A stretch of DNA of 64,000 nucleotides from an uncultured Eubacteriales bacterium (GTDB lineage: Bacteria; Bacillota; Clostridia; Oscillospirales; Acutalibacteraceae): NCBI GenBank assembly GCA_900317025.1, contig ONFG01000001.1, forward strand, positions 57,620 through 121,619, read 5' to 3'. Of the stretch, positions 54,401-63,877 are shown one piece after another. The notes under the pieces were generated by a model, which saw nothing but the letters and a program-made list of their open reading frames with translations, did no database searches and was not told the origin of the DNA. Each line of letters begins with the position of its first letter. Position 1 is the first letter of the stretch. The translations under genes were made by a program, and so were the position numbers.

Positions 54401-57400
54401 TTATGTATTGCTGCCGAGGTCTTCCTTCATAAGGTGGTACGTTACGCCGTCGGCAAAGGTGATCTCTGTCGTGCCGCTGCCGGCTTCTTTAGCGAACGTA
54501 CCCTTTACCTCGCTGCCGTTCCACTCGTAGATAACGCCGAGACCACACGCCGAGCCGTCTTCAAACGAGCCGGTGTAACCGTGGTCGGTGTAAATGATAG
54601 TACCCTTGCCAAACGGTCTGCCGCCGACGAGCATACCGGAATAGGAGCCGGAGCCGACCTCGCGCTCGATAACGTAGTTCGGACCTTTTATGAAGCGGCT
54701 GTACTCGCTGCCGATAAGCTTTGAACGCAACGGGAGATCGTCGAGACGCTGCAGGCGCACCTTCATGCTTTTGAACGGCTTGCCGCCCTTGAAGATGCCC
54801 TCGAAATACTTCTCGCCGTACTGCGAGAAGCCGCAGCCCATGCCTTCGTAAACACCGTCTTTGACGTAGCCCTCATACTTTACACTGAGTCCGTCATCGG
54901 TGAATTCTCTCATGTATACGCACTTGCCGTCGCTGAATATACACTCTTTAACGACGACGCCGTTTTTTATCTCGTTTATCCTTCCGTCGGGAATACCCAT
55001 GGAGAAGCTGCCCGCAAGGTACGGCTTGCCGTCTTTATAGAGAAGGCCCTCGCCGTCTTTTCTGCCCTCGCTCCAGTGGCCGCTGTATTCCGTTTTGCCG
55101 TCGGGGGTGAAGCTCGTTCCGACGCCGCGCCTTACGTTTTCTTTGAACTTTCCCTTGTAAACGAGCATACCGCCTCTGTATTCGCTGCCTACGCCGGAGC
55201 GCACTCCGTTTTTCCACTCGCCCTCGTAGACCTTTTCGCCGTCTTCGTAGCCGACGCCTGTGCCGTGGTAAACCTCGTTGCGAAGCTCGCCCTTATAGAT
55301 GAGGTTGCCGTCGCGGTCGTAGCAGGAGAGTACGCCGACGGGGCGGCCGTCAGCAAATGTTCCCTTGTACCACGAGCCTGTTTTGATGTCAAACTTTTTG
55401 CCCTCGCCGTGGAAGTGGTTTCTGACCCACTCACCCTCGTAGAGCTTCTTGCCTCGCTTCGTCGTAAAAACGGCGTAGCCGTCGATAGTTCCCATGACGA
55501 AATTGCCGGAAACGCGGCAGCCGTTGGAGAGCGTTAAAATGCCGTCGCCGTTGAACTTGCCGTCCTTCCACTCGCCGTGGTAGCTTACCTGACCGCTCGC
55601 ATCGTACTGTGTGCCGACGCCGTTGCGCTTGCCGTTTTTCCACGAACCGTTATATATAAGATTGCCGTTGGAATCGAAGAGAGTACCCTTGTCGGAGAGG
55701 CGGTCGTCCTCCCAGCGGGAAACGAAGACGCTTTCGTCGCTCGGGTTGTAGAGCATACCGACGCCCTCGCGGCTGCCGTTTTCCCAGCGGCCGACAAATT
55801 TAAGGTCGCCGTTTTCGTCAAACTTCGCGCCCATGCCGACGGGGCAGTTGTTCTCCCATTTGCCGACATACATCGAGCGATCTTTCGGCTTGAAGGAAAT
55901 ACCGATGCCGTTGCGGCGGTTCTCCTTCCAGTCGCCGACGTAGCAGATACTTCCGTTGCTGTAGTAGTATGCGCCGAAGCCGCTGCGCTTATCGTTTTCG
56001 TACTCGCCGTCGTAGGCGGTGAGGTCGCCCTTCATCGCCGTTCTGCCTCTGCCGTGGCGCTGACCGTCTTCGTTTAATTCACCGTAGTAGTAATACGCGT
56101 CGGCACCCTGCGCACCGATAACTTTTGCAGGCTCAAGCGAGCCGTCAACGCTTTCCTTGCGGAAGGTCCTGACCGGCTGCGGCTCGGGCTTCTTTTCGAG
56201 CGAGGGCTTTTCAGCAGGCTTCTCGACGGGCTTGTCGTCCTTCGGCGGGTCTGCCGGGGTGCTGTTCAGCGCGTCGGAAAGCGACTGCTTCATAAATTCT
56301 ATCGTCTTGCGGCTTGCGCGCTCGTCGAGCGTAGATATGCTCTCATTCGCAGCAGGGCGAGCACGCTTGTAGCCGTAGGAGCGCTCGCCCGTTTTTGCGG
56401 CAGCGCCGATGTCAAATTCCTGCGTTATATCAAGGTCGGAGTCGTCCTCTTCAAGCTCCTCGTCGTCTTCGTCGTCAAGCTCGTCGTCTTCGTGTAAGGT
56501 GTCGGGAGCGGAGGTGTTTTCCTCGACGAACTCGTCCTCCTCTTCGTCCTCGTCATCATCGTCGTCCTTGTCGTCAAAAAGGATATCGAAGACGTCGCGC
56601 TTTTTCTCCGGCTCGGTCTTCTGCTGCTCGTCCTTTTCGATCTTTTCGAGCAGTGAATCGGAGTGGAGCTTCGGAAGCTCCGGCTCGTCGGAGGAAGGCT
56701 TTGCGCCCCACGACCTCGAGGGCGGCAGCGAGTCGCTCTTGTCGAAGCTGAAAACAAGGCTGTCCTTCGGCTTCTCCTCGGGGACGATAACGTCGCTTGT
56801 CTGCGTGAGATCTATCTTCCTCTGAGGTGCGTCTGCGCTCGGCTTGTCGGTGGACTTCGTCTGATCGCCGAGCAGCGACGGGTCGTCGCAGTAGCGCTCC
56901 CAAAGGCGCGCTATTCTGTCGTTCGCGAAGAAAACGTAGCCGTTTGAGCAAAGCGTGCTGACCTCGGGAACTCCGAGCTTGTCGGTAAGCTTTTCGAGAA
57001 GCGCCTGATCCTCGACAACGCGGCACGGGTGAAGCACCTCGGGTCGGCTGTCATCGCCGCCCGCCGTATATTTAAGGATCGCCGCCATGCCGTTCTTGTC
57101 CCAGTAGACAAGCTCCACCTCCGGCTCGGAGCTGTTAGAACCGTAGTACTTAGTCTTGATCCAGTTGTGGTACGGGCCGAAATACATACATTTCAATATC
57201 TTGCCGAAATTATCGCGTACCTCGACTCTGTAGTCGTCGCCGTCACGCTGCGGGGGAACTCGCTCGAGCACCCTGTTCGCGGTATTGACGACCTTCCACT
57301 TGAGGACTGTATCTTCGTTCAAAGAATAATTATATTTATAGATCTTGCCGTCGTCGCCCATATCGGTGAACTTGCGCTTCTGGGTCTGCAAGCCCGACTC

Positions 57401-57523
57401 GTAATAGTTCTTGCGAACGACCGTCAGTTTATCTTTATAAGGGTTTCCCTTATCGTAGCCTTTTAAAAACACACCGTAATAATTAACGGCATTTCGTTTA
57501 AAATATGTTAAATCGCCCGGCAT
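54401..57523 (-). CDS. MORN-repeat protein with acidic linker and unknown N-terminal domain
   Basis: 1040 residues from ATG 57523 (AAAGGGG 8 nt upstream). No signal or membrane segment, so cytoplasmic. Residues 1-215: aromatic, charged domain I do not recognise. Residues 220-470: disordered, with a long Asp/Glu tract (317-365) and a Pro/Lys part. Residues 477-900: about 18-20 MORN units of pattern YxGxW(K/E)xGxxxGxG. The tail has further degenerate units. MORN arrays often bind membranes or act as scaffolds. It sits directly upstream of the MscS channel. The same class of repeats is common but this layout is not one I know. Confidence 0.85.
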   Translation of the reverse strand: MPGDLTYFKRNAVNYYGVFLKGYDKGNPYKDKLTVVRKNYYESGLQTQKRKFTDMGDDGKIYKYNYSLNEDTVLKWKVVNTANRVLERVPPQRDGDDYRVEVRDNFGKILKCMYFGPYHNWIKTKYYGSNSSEPEVELVYWDKNGMAAILKYTAGGDDSRPEVLHPCRVVEDQALLEKLTDKLGVPEVSTLCSNGYVFFANDRIARLWERYCDDPSLLGDQTKSTDKPSADAPQRKIDLTQTSDVIVPEEKPKDSLVFSFDKSDSLPPSRSWGAKPSSDEPELPKLHSDSLLEKIEKDEQQKTEPEKKRDVFDILFDDKDDDDDEDEEEDEFVEENTSAPDTLHEDDELDDEDDEELEEDDSDLDITQEFDIGAAAKTGERSYGYKRARPAANESISTLDERASRKTIEFMKQSLSDALNSTPADPPKDDKPVEKPAEKPSLEKKPEPQPVRTFRKESVDGSLEPAKVIGAQGADAYYYYGELNEDGQRHGRGRTAMKGDLTAYDGEYENDKRSGFGAYYYSNGSICYVGDWKENRRNGIGISFKPKDRSMYVGKWENNCPVGMGAKFDENGDLKFVGRWENGSREGVGMLYNPSDESVFVSRWEDDRLSDKGTLFDSNGNLIYNGSWKNGKRNGVGTQYDASGQVSYHGEWKDGKFNGDGILTLSNGCRVSGNFVMGTIDGYAVFTTKRGKKLYEGEWVRNHFHGEGKKFDIKTGSWYKGTFADGRPVGVLSCYDRDGNLIYKGELRNEVYHGTGVGYEDGEKVYEGEWKNGVRSGVGSEYRGGMLVYKGKFKENVRRGVGTSFTPDGKTEYSGHWSEGRKDGEGLLYKDGKPYLAGSFSMGIPDGRINEIKNGVVVKECIFSDGKCVYMREFTDDGLSVKYEGYVKDGVYEGMGCGFSQYGEKYFEGIFKGGKPFKSMKVRLQRLDDLPLRSKLIGSEYSRFIKGPNYVIEREVGSGSYSGMLVGGRPFGKGTIIYTDHGYTGSFEDGSACGLGVIYEWNGSEVKGTFAKEAGSGTTEITFADGVTYHLMKEDLGSNT

Positions 57524-57598
57524 TTTTGTAACCCCTTTCAAAACCGCTTAGATTTATTATATGAAAAATCGGGTGGTATTTCAAGAGGTTTTGTCTGA

Positions 57599-57626
57599 TT
57601 TTCGGATTATATGTCAATTTGTAATT
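57599..57626 (-). promoter_or_regulatory. Probable promoter of the MORN gene
   Basis: Minus strand has TATAAT preceded by a TTACAA box at about 18 bp in a very AT-rich stretch; exact box limits are approximate. Confidence 0.45.
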
Positions 57627-57658
57627 ATTTTGTAATATTTAGTCGCTCACAAAGGTTA

Positions 57659-57689
57659 CAAAAAACCGCCCCGGCAAACGCCGAAGCGG
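57659..57689 (-). terminator. Terminator after the HAD phosphatase gene
   Basis: Minus strand CCGCTTCGGC, GTTT loop, GCCGGGGCGG, then TTTTTT. Confidence 0.88.
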
Positions 57690-57696
57690 ATCGTGT

Positions 57697-58335
57697 TCAA
57701 TCTATTATCCCGGACAGCTCGTAGGCGCTGCCGAGAACGGCAACATCGCCGTAGCTTTTGAGTACCTCTGCCCCCTGATGCCCCTTCGCGATCAAAACGC
57801 AGTCTGCGCCGACACGAGAAGCCGTCTCGAAGTCGTGGTACATATCGCCGATGAAGAGCGTTTCCTTCGGGTCGTAGCCGTATTTCTTGACGATAGCCGC
57901 CGCGCGCTCGCTTTTGGAGCCGCAGTCGACGTCGTCGGCGCCCGACATGAAGTCAAAGAAGCCGTCAAGTCCAAACTTTTCAAGGCTAGACGTAAGCCGC
58001 CCCGTCTCAAAACCCGAGATAACGCCCTGATGAAGCCCCAGCCTTTCAAAGCGCCTTATCGCCTCGCACACCTCGGGGAAGGGCTTTGCTTCCGCTGAAA
58101 TACGGTCGTAATTTTCGAGGAAGGCGTCGGCTACCTGCCGGAAGTCACAGACGGAAAAGTCGTAGATCTTGTCGTAAAAATTGCGAATCGGCATCTCACA
58201 CTCGCGAAGGTAAAAGTCCATGTTGATCTCGGGGTTGCCGTGAGCCTTCAGAACGATGTTCTCGGCGGCAACAGCGACCCACGCGTCGTCGATGATGGTT
58301 CCGTTGTAGTCCCAAACGATGAATTTATACTTCAA
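57697..58335 (-). CDS. HAD-family phosphatase
   Basis: A 212-residue phosphoglycolate-phosphatase-like enzyme. Motif I is VWDYNGTIIDD: nucleophile Asp9, but the usual second Asp is Asn11. Motif II VISGF, motif III Lys near GSKSE, motif IV FIGDMYHDFETA. A helical cap lies between. TTG 58335 is preferred (AAGGTG 9 nt upstream); it overlaps the exonuclease stop. An upstream GTG at 58371 would add 12 residues. Substrate unknown. Confidence 0.83.
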   Translation of the reverse strand: MKYKFIVWDYNGTIIDDAWVAVAAENIVLKAHGNPEINMDFYLRECEMPIRNFYDKIYDFSVCDFRQVADAFLENYDRISAEAKPFPEVCEAIRRFERLGLHQGVISGFETGRLTSSLEKFGLDGFFDFMSGADDVDCGSKSERAAAIVKKYGYDPKETLFIGDMYHDFETASRVGADCVLIAKGHQGAEVLKSYGDVAVLGSAYELSGIID

Positions 58336-59227
58336 GCCGCTGTTCACCTTCTCTGCCTGTTTTTTCCGCACTCCCGCCGTTTTCGTCTTCCTCGGCGATC
58401 GGCACGAGCTTTTTCTTGATCGACATACCGTTGTAGTTGATCTTGAACTTGACCTTGCCGGTCATCTTTCTGCCGCAGCTTTCGCATTTCAATACGGCGG
58501 TAAAGCCCTTACTCTTGACAGACCAGTCGGTAAGCGGCACAAGCGGGCTGCCGCAGCTTCCGCAGCGAAGTTCAAACTCGCTCTTGTTGACAAGCGGACT
58601 GTTGATGTCGGTAACGTAGTACGACTTGAAGGTCAGGCGATAATGCAGCTCGTCCGCAGTCTCGAGGTACTTAGGGAATTTCTCGGGGTAATAAAGGTTT
58701 TTGAAAATGCTCATCGAAAGCATACTGTCCTGTAAAGCGCGATGAGCAACATAATCGGCGGGGTCGATGCCAATAAGCTCCGCCGCAGGCGCAAGTCCGA
58801 GCTGCCGCCCTGCGTTGTAAACTCCCAGCACCTCCGCACAGTAGACCTGAAGGTCACAGTAGCGGTAGATGAAGTCGACGCGGTCGGTCTTTTCGTAATA
58901 CTGTGTGTTCTCCATGAGCGCGAGGATATCGCACGTACCCCACGTCAGGAGTATATCGTTTCCGAGGAATTTCTTGAATTTGCTGAGTACACGAGTGTAG
59001 GTAGCTCCGCCTTTCAACAGCTCTTCGTTGCTGATGTTCGTAAGCTCCCGCACCTTGCCCGTGAGCTTCTTTGCGACCTGGGGCGCAACGAGCATCGAGA
59101 AGGTGTCGAGCACCTCGAACTTATCGTTGAAGCGCACCGCTCCGAACTCTATGATCTCACTCATAAAGCCTTTGTATTTTTTACTGTAGGAGCTGTTCCA
59201 TTCAAGGTCAAGTATTACAAAATTCAT
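58325..59227 (-). CDS. DEDDh 3'-5' exonuclease with C-terminal zinc ribbon
   Basis: 300 residues. ExoI VILDLEWNSS (Asp7, Glu9), ExoII LLTWGTCD, ExoIII YVAHRALQDSM (HxAxxD), so the catalytic set is complete; the WG.CD form resembles KapD-type members. The C-terminal part has CGSCG and CESCG, a four-Cys ribbon, then a basic segment. Between typA and the HAD gene. It could act on RNA or DNA; interesting here because PolC lacks its own exonuclease domain. Confidence 0.88.
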   Translation of the reverse strand: MNFVILDLEWNSSYSKKYKGFMSEIIEFGAVRFNDKFEVLDTFSMLVAPQVAKKLTGKVRELTNISNEELLKGGATYTRVLSKFKKFLGNDILLTWGTCDILALMENTQYYEKTDRVDFIYRYCDLQVYCAEVLGVYNAGRQLGLAPAAELIGIDPADYVAHRALQDSMLSMSIFKNLYYPEKFPKYLETADELHYRLTFKSYYVTDINSPLVNKSEFELRCGSCGSPLVPLTDWSVKSKGFTAVLKCESCGRKMTGKVKFKINYNGMSIKKKLVPIAEEDENGGSAEKTGREGEQRLEV

Positions 59228-59262
59228 TTTATCACCCCCGGATATCGTTCGCTGTTTGAAAA

Positions 59263-61080
59263 CTATTTCTTGAACATCTTCTTCATTCTCTGTTCCTTGC
59301 TGAGGATCGTCTTTCTGAGCCTTATGTTCTTCGGCGTTACCTCGACTAGCTCATCGTCGGCGATAAATTCAAGGCTCTGGTCAAGGCTCAGGATCGTCGG
59401 CGGAACGAGCTTGAGCGCCTCGTCGCTGCCGGAAGCTCTCGTATTGGTAGCGTGCTTCTTCTTGCAAACGTTTACTACGATGTCTTCGTTCTTCGGGCAG
59501 GCGCCTACGATCATGCCCTCATATACGGGAACGCCGGGTCCGATGAACATTCTGCCTCTGTCCTGAACATTGAAGAGACCGTAGCCCGTCGATTCGCCCG
59601 TTTCGTGAGCGATTAGCGAGCCCTGATGGCGGGAGACGATGTCACCCTTATACGGCTCGTAGCTGTCGAAAACATGGTTCATGATGCCGTTGCCGTTCGT
59701 ATCGGTGAGGAACTCCGAACGGTAGCCCATAAGACCTCTTGCAGGTATCTTGTACTCGATGTGAGTCGTGCCGCCGTCTCTTGTACCCATGTCGACAAGC
59801 TCAGCCTTTCTCGAACCGAGCTTCTCCATGACCGCGCCGACATACTCCTCAGGCACCTCGATGATGAGGTACTCGATCGGCTCGCACATAACGCCGTCGA
59901 TCTTCTTGAAGATAACGGTCGGGCGGGAAACCTGGAATTCGTAGCCCTGACGGCGCATCTGCTCGATAAGGATAGACAGGTGAAGCTCGCCTCTGCCGGA
60001 AACGCGAAAAGTGTCGGCGGAATCGGTCTCTTCAACGCGCATTGCGACGTTCGTCTCGACCTCCTTGAAAAGGCGGTCGCGAAGGTTTCTCGACGTTACG
60101 AACTTGCCCTCTCTGCCGGCAAACGGGCTGTTGTTTACGAGGAAGTTCATCGAAACGGTCGGCTCGTCGATCTTTATGAATGGGAGCGGCTCAACGCAGT
60201 CGACCGCGCACGCCGTCTCGCCGATGTTGAGGTCTGCGATGCCGCTTACGGAGACGATGTCTCCAAGCTCTGCGGACTCGGCCTCTACTCTTTTAAGCCC
60301 CTCAAACTGATAAAGCTTTACGATTTTTGCGTTTGTTACCGAGCCGTCGGAGTGGCAGAGAGCGACCTGCTGCCCCGCCTTGATCGAGCCTCGCTCAACT
60401 CTGCCGATACCGATCCTGCCGACGTAATCGTCGTAGTCAATATTGGAAAAGAGGAGCTGGAGCGGACCGTCAAGATCTCCCTGCGGAGCGGGTATCTCCT
60501 CAAGAATCTTCTCAAAGAGCGGCTGCATATCGGTACCCGGAACGTCAGGGTCGAGCGACGCATAGCCGTCTCTGCCGGACGCGTAAACTACGGGGAATTC
60601 GAGCTGGTCGTCGTCCGCGCCAAGCTCGATGAAGAGGTCGAGCACCTCGTCGACGATCTCGGCAGGTCTTGCGCCGGGGCGGTCTATCTTGTTGATAACG
60701 ACAAGGGGCTTCTTGCCGAGGCTGAGAGCCTTCTTGAGCACGAAACGCGTCTGCGGCATACAGCCCTCGAAGGCGTCTACAAGAAGCAGAACGCCGTCGA
60801 CCATCATCAGTATACGCTCCACCTCGCCGCCGAAATCGGCGTGACCGGGAGTGTCGACGATATTGATCTTCGTACCCTTATACATAACGGACGTATTTTT
60901 TGAAAGAATGGTGATACCTCTTTCTCTTTCGAGGTCGCCGCTGTCCATTACACGCTCGGCAACGGCTTCATTTTCACGGAAGGTACCGCTCTGCATCAGG
61001 AGCTGATCGACGAGCGTCGTCTTGCCGTGGTCTACGTGAGCGATAATCGCTACATTTCTGAGATTTTCTCTTATACCCAC
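59263..61080 (-). CDS. typA: Ribosome-associated GTPase TypA/BipA
   Basis: Translational GTPase linked to stress and ribosome assembly. It has 605 residues. G1 [10 protein letters not shown]2 RGITI, G3 [13 protein letters not shown]4 NKIDRPGA; the C-terminal BipA domain has [23 protein letters not shown] (in parts). GTG start at 61080 with GAGGTAAG upstream and a strong promoter. Confidence 0.97.
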   Translation of the reverse strand: MGIRENLRNVAIIAHVDHGKTTLVDQLLMQSGTFRENEAVAERVMDSGDLERERGITILSKNTSVMYKGTKINIVDTPGHADFGGEVERILMMVDGVLLLVDAFEGCMPQTRFVLKKALSLGKKPLVVINKIDRPGARPAEIVDEVLDLFIELGADDDQLEFPVVYASGRDGYASLDPDVPGTDMQPLFEKILEEIPAPQGDLDGPLQLLFSNIDYDDYVGRIGIGRVERGSIKAGQQVALCHSDGSVTNAKIVKLYQFEGLKRVEAESAELGDIVSVSGIADLNIGETACAVDCVEPLPFIKIDEPTVSMNFLVNNSPFAGREGKFVTSRNLRDRLFKEVETNVAMRVEETDSADTFRVSGRGELHLSILIEQMRRQGYEFQVSRPTVIFKKIDGVMCEPIEYLIIEVPEEYVGAVMEKLGSRKAELVDMGTRDGGTTHIEYKIPARGLMGYRSEFLTDTNGNGIMNHVFDSYEPYKGDIVSRHQGSLIAHETGESTGYGLFNVQDRGRMFIGPGVPVYEGMIVGACPKNEDIVVNVCKKKHATNTRASGSDEALKLVPPTILSLDQSLEFIADDELVEVTPKNIRLRKTILSKEQRMKKMFKK

Positions 61081-61118
61081 ATTTCTTACCTCTTTTACTT
61101 AATAACTTTAACTGTGTA

Positions 61119-61147
61119 ATTATAACACGTTTGGAGTGTGTTTTCAA
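61119..61147 (-). promoter_or_regulatory. Promoter of typA
   Basis: Minus strand TTGAAA, 17 bp, TATAAT. Between here and 61263 there is a CCGAAAA/TTTTCGG hairpin and no gene. Confidence 0.8.
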
Positions 61148-61263
61148 TTAAAGATACACGACCGAAAACATTTTCGGCAATTCGTCTTAAAAGCTGAGTT
61201 TGCCCGACGTATTTTTACTAATCTTCATCAAATGTAGTATTGCTGTAATTTTACTGTTTAGAC

Positions 61264-61304
61264 AAAAAATCAAAAGACCGGATCTTTATTGAGAAGACCC
61301 GGTC
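61264..61304 (-). terminator. Terminator after queA
   Basis: Minus strand GACCGGGTCTT pairs with AAGATCCGGTC (one mismatch), followed by TTTTGATTTTTTG. Confidence 0.85.
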
Positions 61305-61339
61305 AAATATATATACGCTTTTAAGAGCTGACAACCCCC

Positions 61340-62365
61340 TCACAAAATCAGCATCGCATCTCCGAAGCTGAAAAAGCGGTAGCGCTCCTTTACGGCTTCC
61401 TTGTAGGCGTTCATAACGTGGTCGTAGCCCGCGAAGGCGGAAACGAGCATGATGAGTGTGCTTTCGGGGAGGTGGAAATTCGTTATAAGCCCGTCGAGAA
61501 CACGGAATTCGTAGGGCGGGTAAATGAAGATGTCGGTCCAGCCGTCGCAGGCGATGACCTCGCCGTGCTCCTTTGCGACCGCTTCCAGCGTGCGGCACGA
61601 CGTCGTGCCTACGGAGATGACGCGCCCGCCGTTTTTCTTCGTTTCACGAATGAGGTCGGCAGTTTCCTGCGGCACCTCGTAATGCTCACTGTGCATCTTG
61701 TGTTTCGTCACGTCGTCGACCTTTACGGGGCGAAACGTGCCAAGACCTACGTGAAGCGTAACGTAGCCGAGCTTTACGCCCTTTTCTCTGAGCTTTCCGA
61801 GAAGCTCGTTCGTAAAGTGAAGGCCGGCTGTCGGCGCGGCGGCGCTTCCAAGCTCGCGGCTATAGACTGTCTGATAGCGCTCCTTGTCGGTAAGCTTTTC
61901 CGTTATGTACGGCGGCAGCGGCATTTCGCCGAGGCGGTCGAGGGCTGCGAAAAAGGTTTCTTCGCTCTCAAACTCGACGAGCCTGTTGCCGTTATCCAGA
62001 ACCTCGAGCACACGCCCCGTCATCACGCCGTCGCCGAAGGTAAATTCGCTGTTCTCCTTCGCCTTTTTGCCGGGACCCGCAAGGCATTCCCAGACATTCT
62101 GCCTGTGCTGCGTGAGCAGAAGGAACTCGACCCTTGCGCCCGTCTCCTTTTTCACGCCGTATATCCTCGCAGGAAGCACTCTTGAATCGTTCATGATAAG
62201 GCAGTCGCCATCTTTTAAATAGTTGAGGATATCGTAAAAGTGCTTATGCTCAAACTCGCCCGTCTCCCTGTCAAGTACGAACAGGCGGGATGCGTCCCTT
62301 CTTTCAAGAGGAGTCTGCGCGATAAGCTCCTTTGGAAGGTCGTAATAGTAATCGCTTGTTTTCAT
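61340..62365 (-). CDS. queA: tRNA preQ1(34) S-adenosylmethionine ribosyltransferase-isomerase
   Basis: Late queuosine step in tRNA wobble modification. It has 341 residues from ATG 62365 (AAAGGA 10 nt upstream). [25 protein letters not shown] (in parts), [32 protein letters not shown] and [10 protein letters not shown] are QueA signatures. No tgt is next to it. Confidence 0.96.
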   Translation of the reverse strand: MKTSDYYYDLPKELIAQTPLERRDASRLFVLDRETGEFEHKHFYDILNYLKDGDCLIMNDSRVLPARIYGVKKETGARVEFLLLTQHRQNVWECLAGPGKKAKENSEFTFGDGVMTGRVLEVLDNGNRLVEFESEETFFAALDRLGEMPLPPYITEKLTDKERYQTVYSRELGSAAAPTAGLHFTNELLGKLREKGVKLGYVTLHVGLGTFRPVKVDDVTKHKMHSEHYEVPQETADLIRETKKNGGRVISVGTTSCRTLEAVAKEHGEVIACDGWTDIFIYPPYEFRVLDGLITNFHLPESTLIMLVSAFAGYDHVMNAYKEAVKERYRFFSFGDAMLIL

Positions 62366-62390
62366 AGCCGCATGATCCTTTCGCATTACA

Positions 62391-62422
62391 TCACGCCGAC
62401 CGGTCATTCAGTTTCGGCGTGA
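62391..62422 (-). promoter_or_regulatory. Inverted repeat in the queA leader
   Basis: TCACGCCGA and TCGGCGTGA, a perfect 9-bp stem with a 14-nt loop, about 26 nt before the queA start. It does not look like a preQ1 riboswitch. It could be an operator or RNA stem. Confidence 0.45.
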
Positions 62423-62467
62423 AAATGAATTTTTTTCAAAAAAAATTGCAAAAATATCGTTAAACAT

Positions 62468-62496
62468 TTGACAACGTATGATTATGATGATATATT
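62468..62496 (+). promoter_or_regulatory. Promoter of asd
   Basis: TTGACA, 17 bp, TATATT, near consensus. Confidence 0.85.
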
Positions 62497-62502
62497 ATAA
62501 AG

Positions 62503-62660
62503 TGGGCGTTTGGTTTTGCCGGATAAGGCACGCCGCTGCCCCGTTCATATTTTTATTTTAAAGTCTCAAGGCTTTTGATGGTGTCAACAATATATTGTAC
62601 ACGGTTTGCAGCCGATTGTCAATACACACCGCCCTTGGAGATAAGAAAGGATTGATTAAC
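62503..62660 (+). promoter_or_regulatory. Leader of asd mRNA, about 155 nt, partly structured
   Basis: It contains a GC-rich hairpin region (GGGCG..TTGCC/GGCA..CGCC, 62502-62532) and a strong palindromic stem GTGT-ACAATAT/ATTGT-ACAC (62580-62602). It lacks recognisable lysine riboswitch landmarks. Confidence 0.4.
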
Positions 62661-63737
62661 ATGAAGCAGTATAATGTAGGCATCATCGGCGCTACAGGCA
62701 TGGTTGGTCAGCGCTTCGCAACACTGCTCGCAGACCACCCGTGGTTCAATGTTACGGCGCTCGCCGCAAGCGCAAGAAGCGCAGGCAAGACCTACGAAGA
62801 GGCTGCAGGCGGCAGATGGGCTCTCGCGGCTCCGATGCCCGAAAAGCTCAAGGATATGGTCATCATCGACGCTGCCGACATCAAGGCTGTAACGGAGAAG
62901 GTAGATTTCGTATTCTGCGCAGTCGACATGAAGAAGGAAGACATCAGAGCTTTGGAGGAGGCTTACGCAAAGGCTGAATGCCCCGTTGTATCGAACAACT
63001 CCGCTCACCGCTTCACCCCCGACGTTCCGATGATAATCCCCGAGATCAACGCTCAGCACCTTGACATCATCGCTTCCCAGAAGGAGCGCCTCGGCACAAA
63101 GAAGGGCTTCATTGCTGTTAAATCCAACTGCTCTCTCCAGAGCTACGTTCCTGCTATCCACCCCCTCATGGATATGGGCGTGACTAAGGTCCTCGCCTGC
63201 ACATATCAGGCGATCTCCGGCGCAGGCAAGACGTTTGAGCGCTGGCCCGAGATGGTAGACAACCTTATCCCCTACATCGGCGGCGAGGAAGAAAAGAGCG
63301 AGAAGGAGCCTCTTAAGATCTGGGGTACGATCGAGAATGGCGAGATCAAGCCGGCAACAAATCCTTCAATCACCTCTCAGTGCCTGAGAGTTCCCGTAAG
63401 CGACGGTCACACTGCCGCAGTATTCGTATCGTTCGACAAGAAGCCCGATCTTGAAGAGATCAAGGAGCGTTGGGCTAACTACAGCGGTGAGCCTCAGAAG
63501 CTCAACCTGCCGAGCGCACCGAAGCAGTTCCTTCACTACTTCACCGAGCCGGACAGACCGCAGATCAAGTCGGAGCGCAACCTCGAGGGCGGCATGGCTG
63601 TTTCGATCGGCCGCCTCAGAGAAGACACTCAGTACGACATCAAGTTTGTATGTATGTCTCACAACACGCTCAGAGGCGCAGCAGGCGGCGCAGTCCTCCT
63701 TGCAGAGCTTCTCGCAGCTAAGGGCTACTTTGACTGA
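62661..63737 (+). CDS. asd: Aspartate-semialdehyde dehydrogenase (archaeal/fungal type)
   Basis: Second step of the aspartate pathway to Lys, Thr and Met. It has 358 residues from ATG 62661 (AAAGGA upstream). NADP fold VGIIGATGMVGQRF; catalytic Cys157 in VKSNCSLQSYVP; CTYQAISGAGKTFERWPEM and RVPVSDGHTAAVFV follow. The SNCSLQS form is that of the archaeal/yeast class of ASADH rather than the enterobacterial one. Codon use is richer in AAG/ATC than neighbours, suggesting high expression. Confidence 0.95.
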   Translation: MKQYNVGIIGATGMVGQRFATLLADHPWFNVTALAASARSAGKTYEEAAGGRWALAAPMPEKLKDMVIIDAADIKAVTEKVDFVFCAVDMKKEDIRALEEAYAKAECPVVSNNSAHRFTPDVPMIIPEINAQHLDIIASQKERLGTKKGFIAVKSNCSLQSYVPAIHPLMDMGVTKVLACTYQAISGAGKTFERWPEMVDNLIPYIGGEEEKSEKEPLKIWGTIENGEIKPATNPSITSQCLRVPVSDGHTAAVFVSFDKKPDLEEIKERWANYSGEPQKLNLPSAPKQFLHYFTEPDRPQIKSERNLEGGMAVSIGRLREDTQYDIKFVCMSHNTLRGAAGGAVLLAELLAAKGYFD

Positions 63738-63773
63738 TCCTAACGTTTTCAGGGTATAAGTTTAGATATTCTT

Positions 63774-63809
63774 CGGGCAGCGGACAGATGTTTCTGCTGC
63801 CCGTTTTTT
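63774..63809 (+). terminator. Terminator of asd
   Basis: CGGGCAG..ACAGA pairs with TCTG.CTGCCCG, followed by TTTTTT. Confidence 0.9.
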
Positions 63810-63877
63810 ATATGAAATAAACACACTTAAAAGGAATAATTCGCAGTCCACAACTTAATGTAATCTGTTAGTTTTTA

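Noticed and set aside
59626-60903. 425-codon plus-strand frame
   Set aside because: Shadow of typA caused by GC-rich codon bias; no start signal or domain.
62503-62660. Lysine riboswitch upstream of asd
   Set aside because: The leader is too short and lacks the conserved five-helix core pattern.
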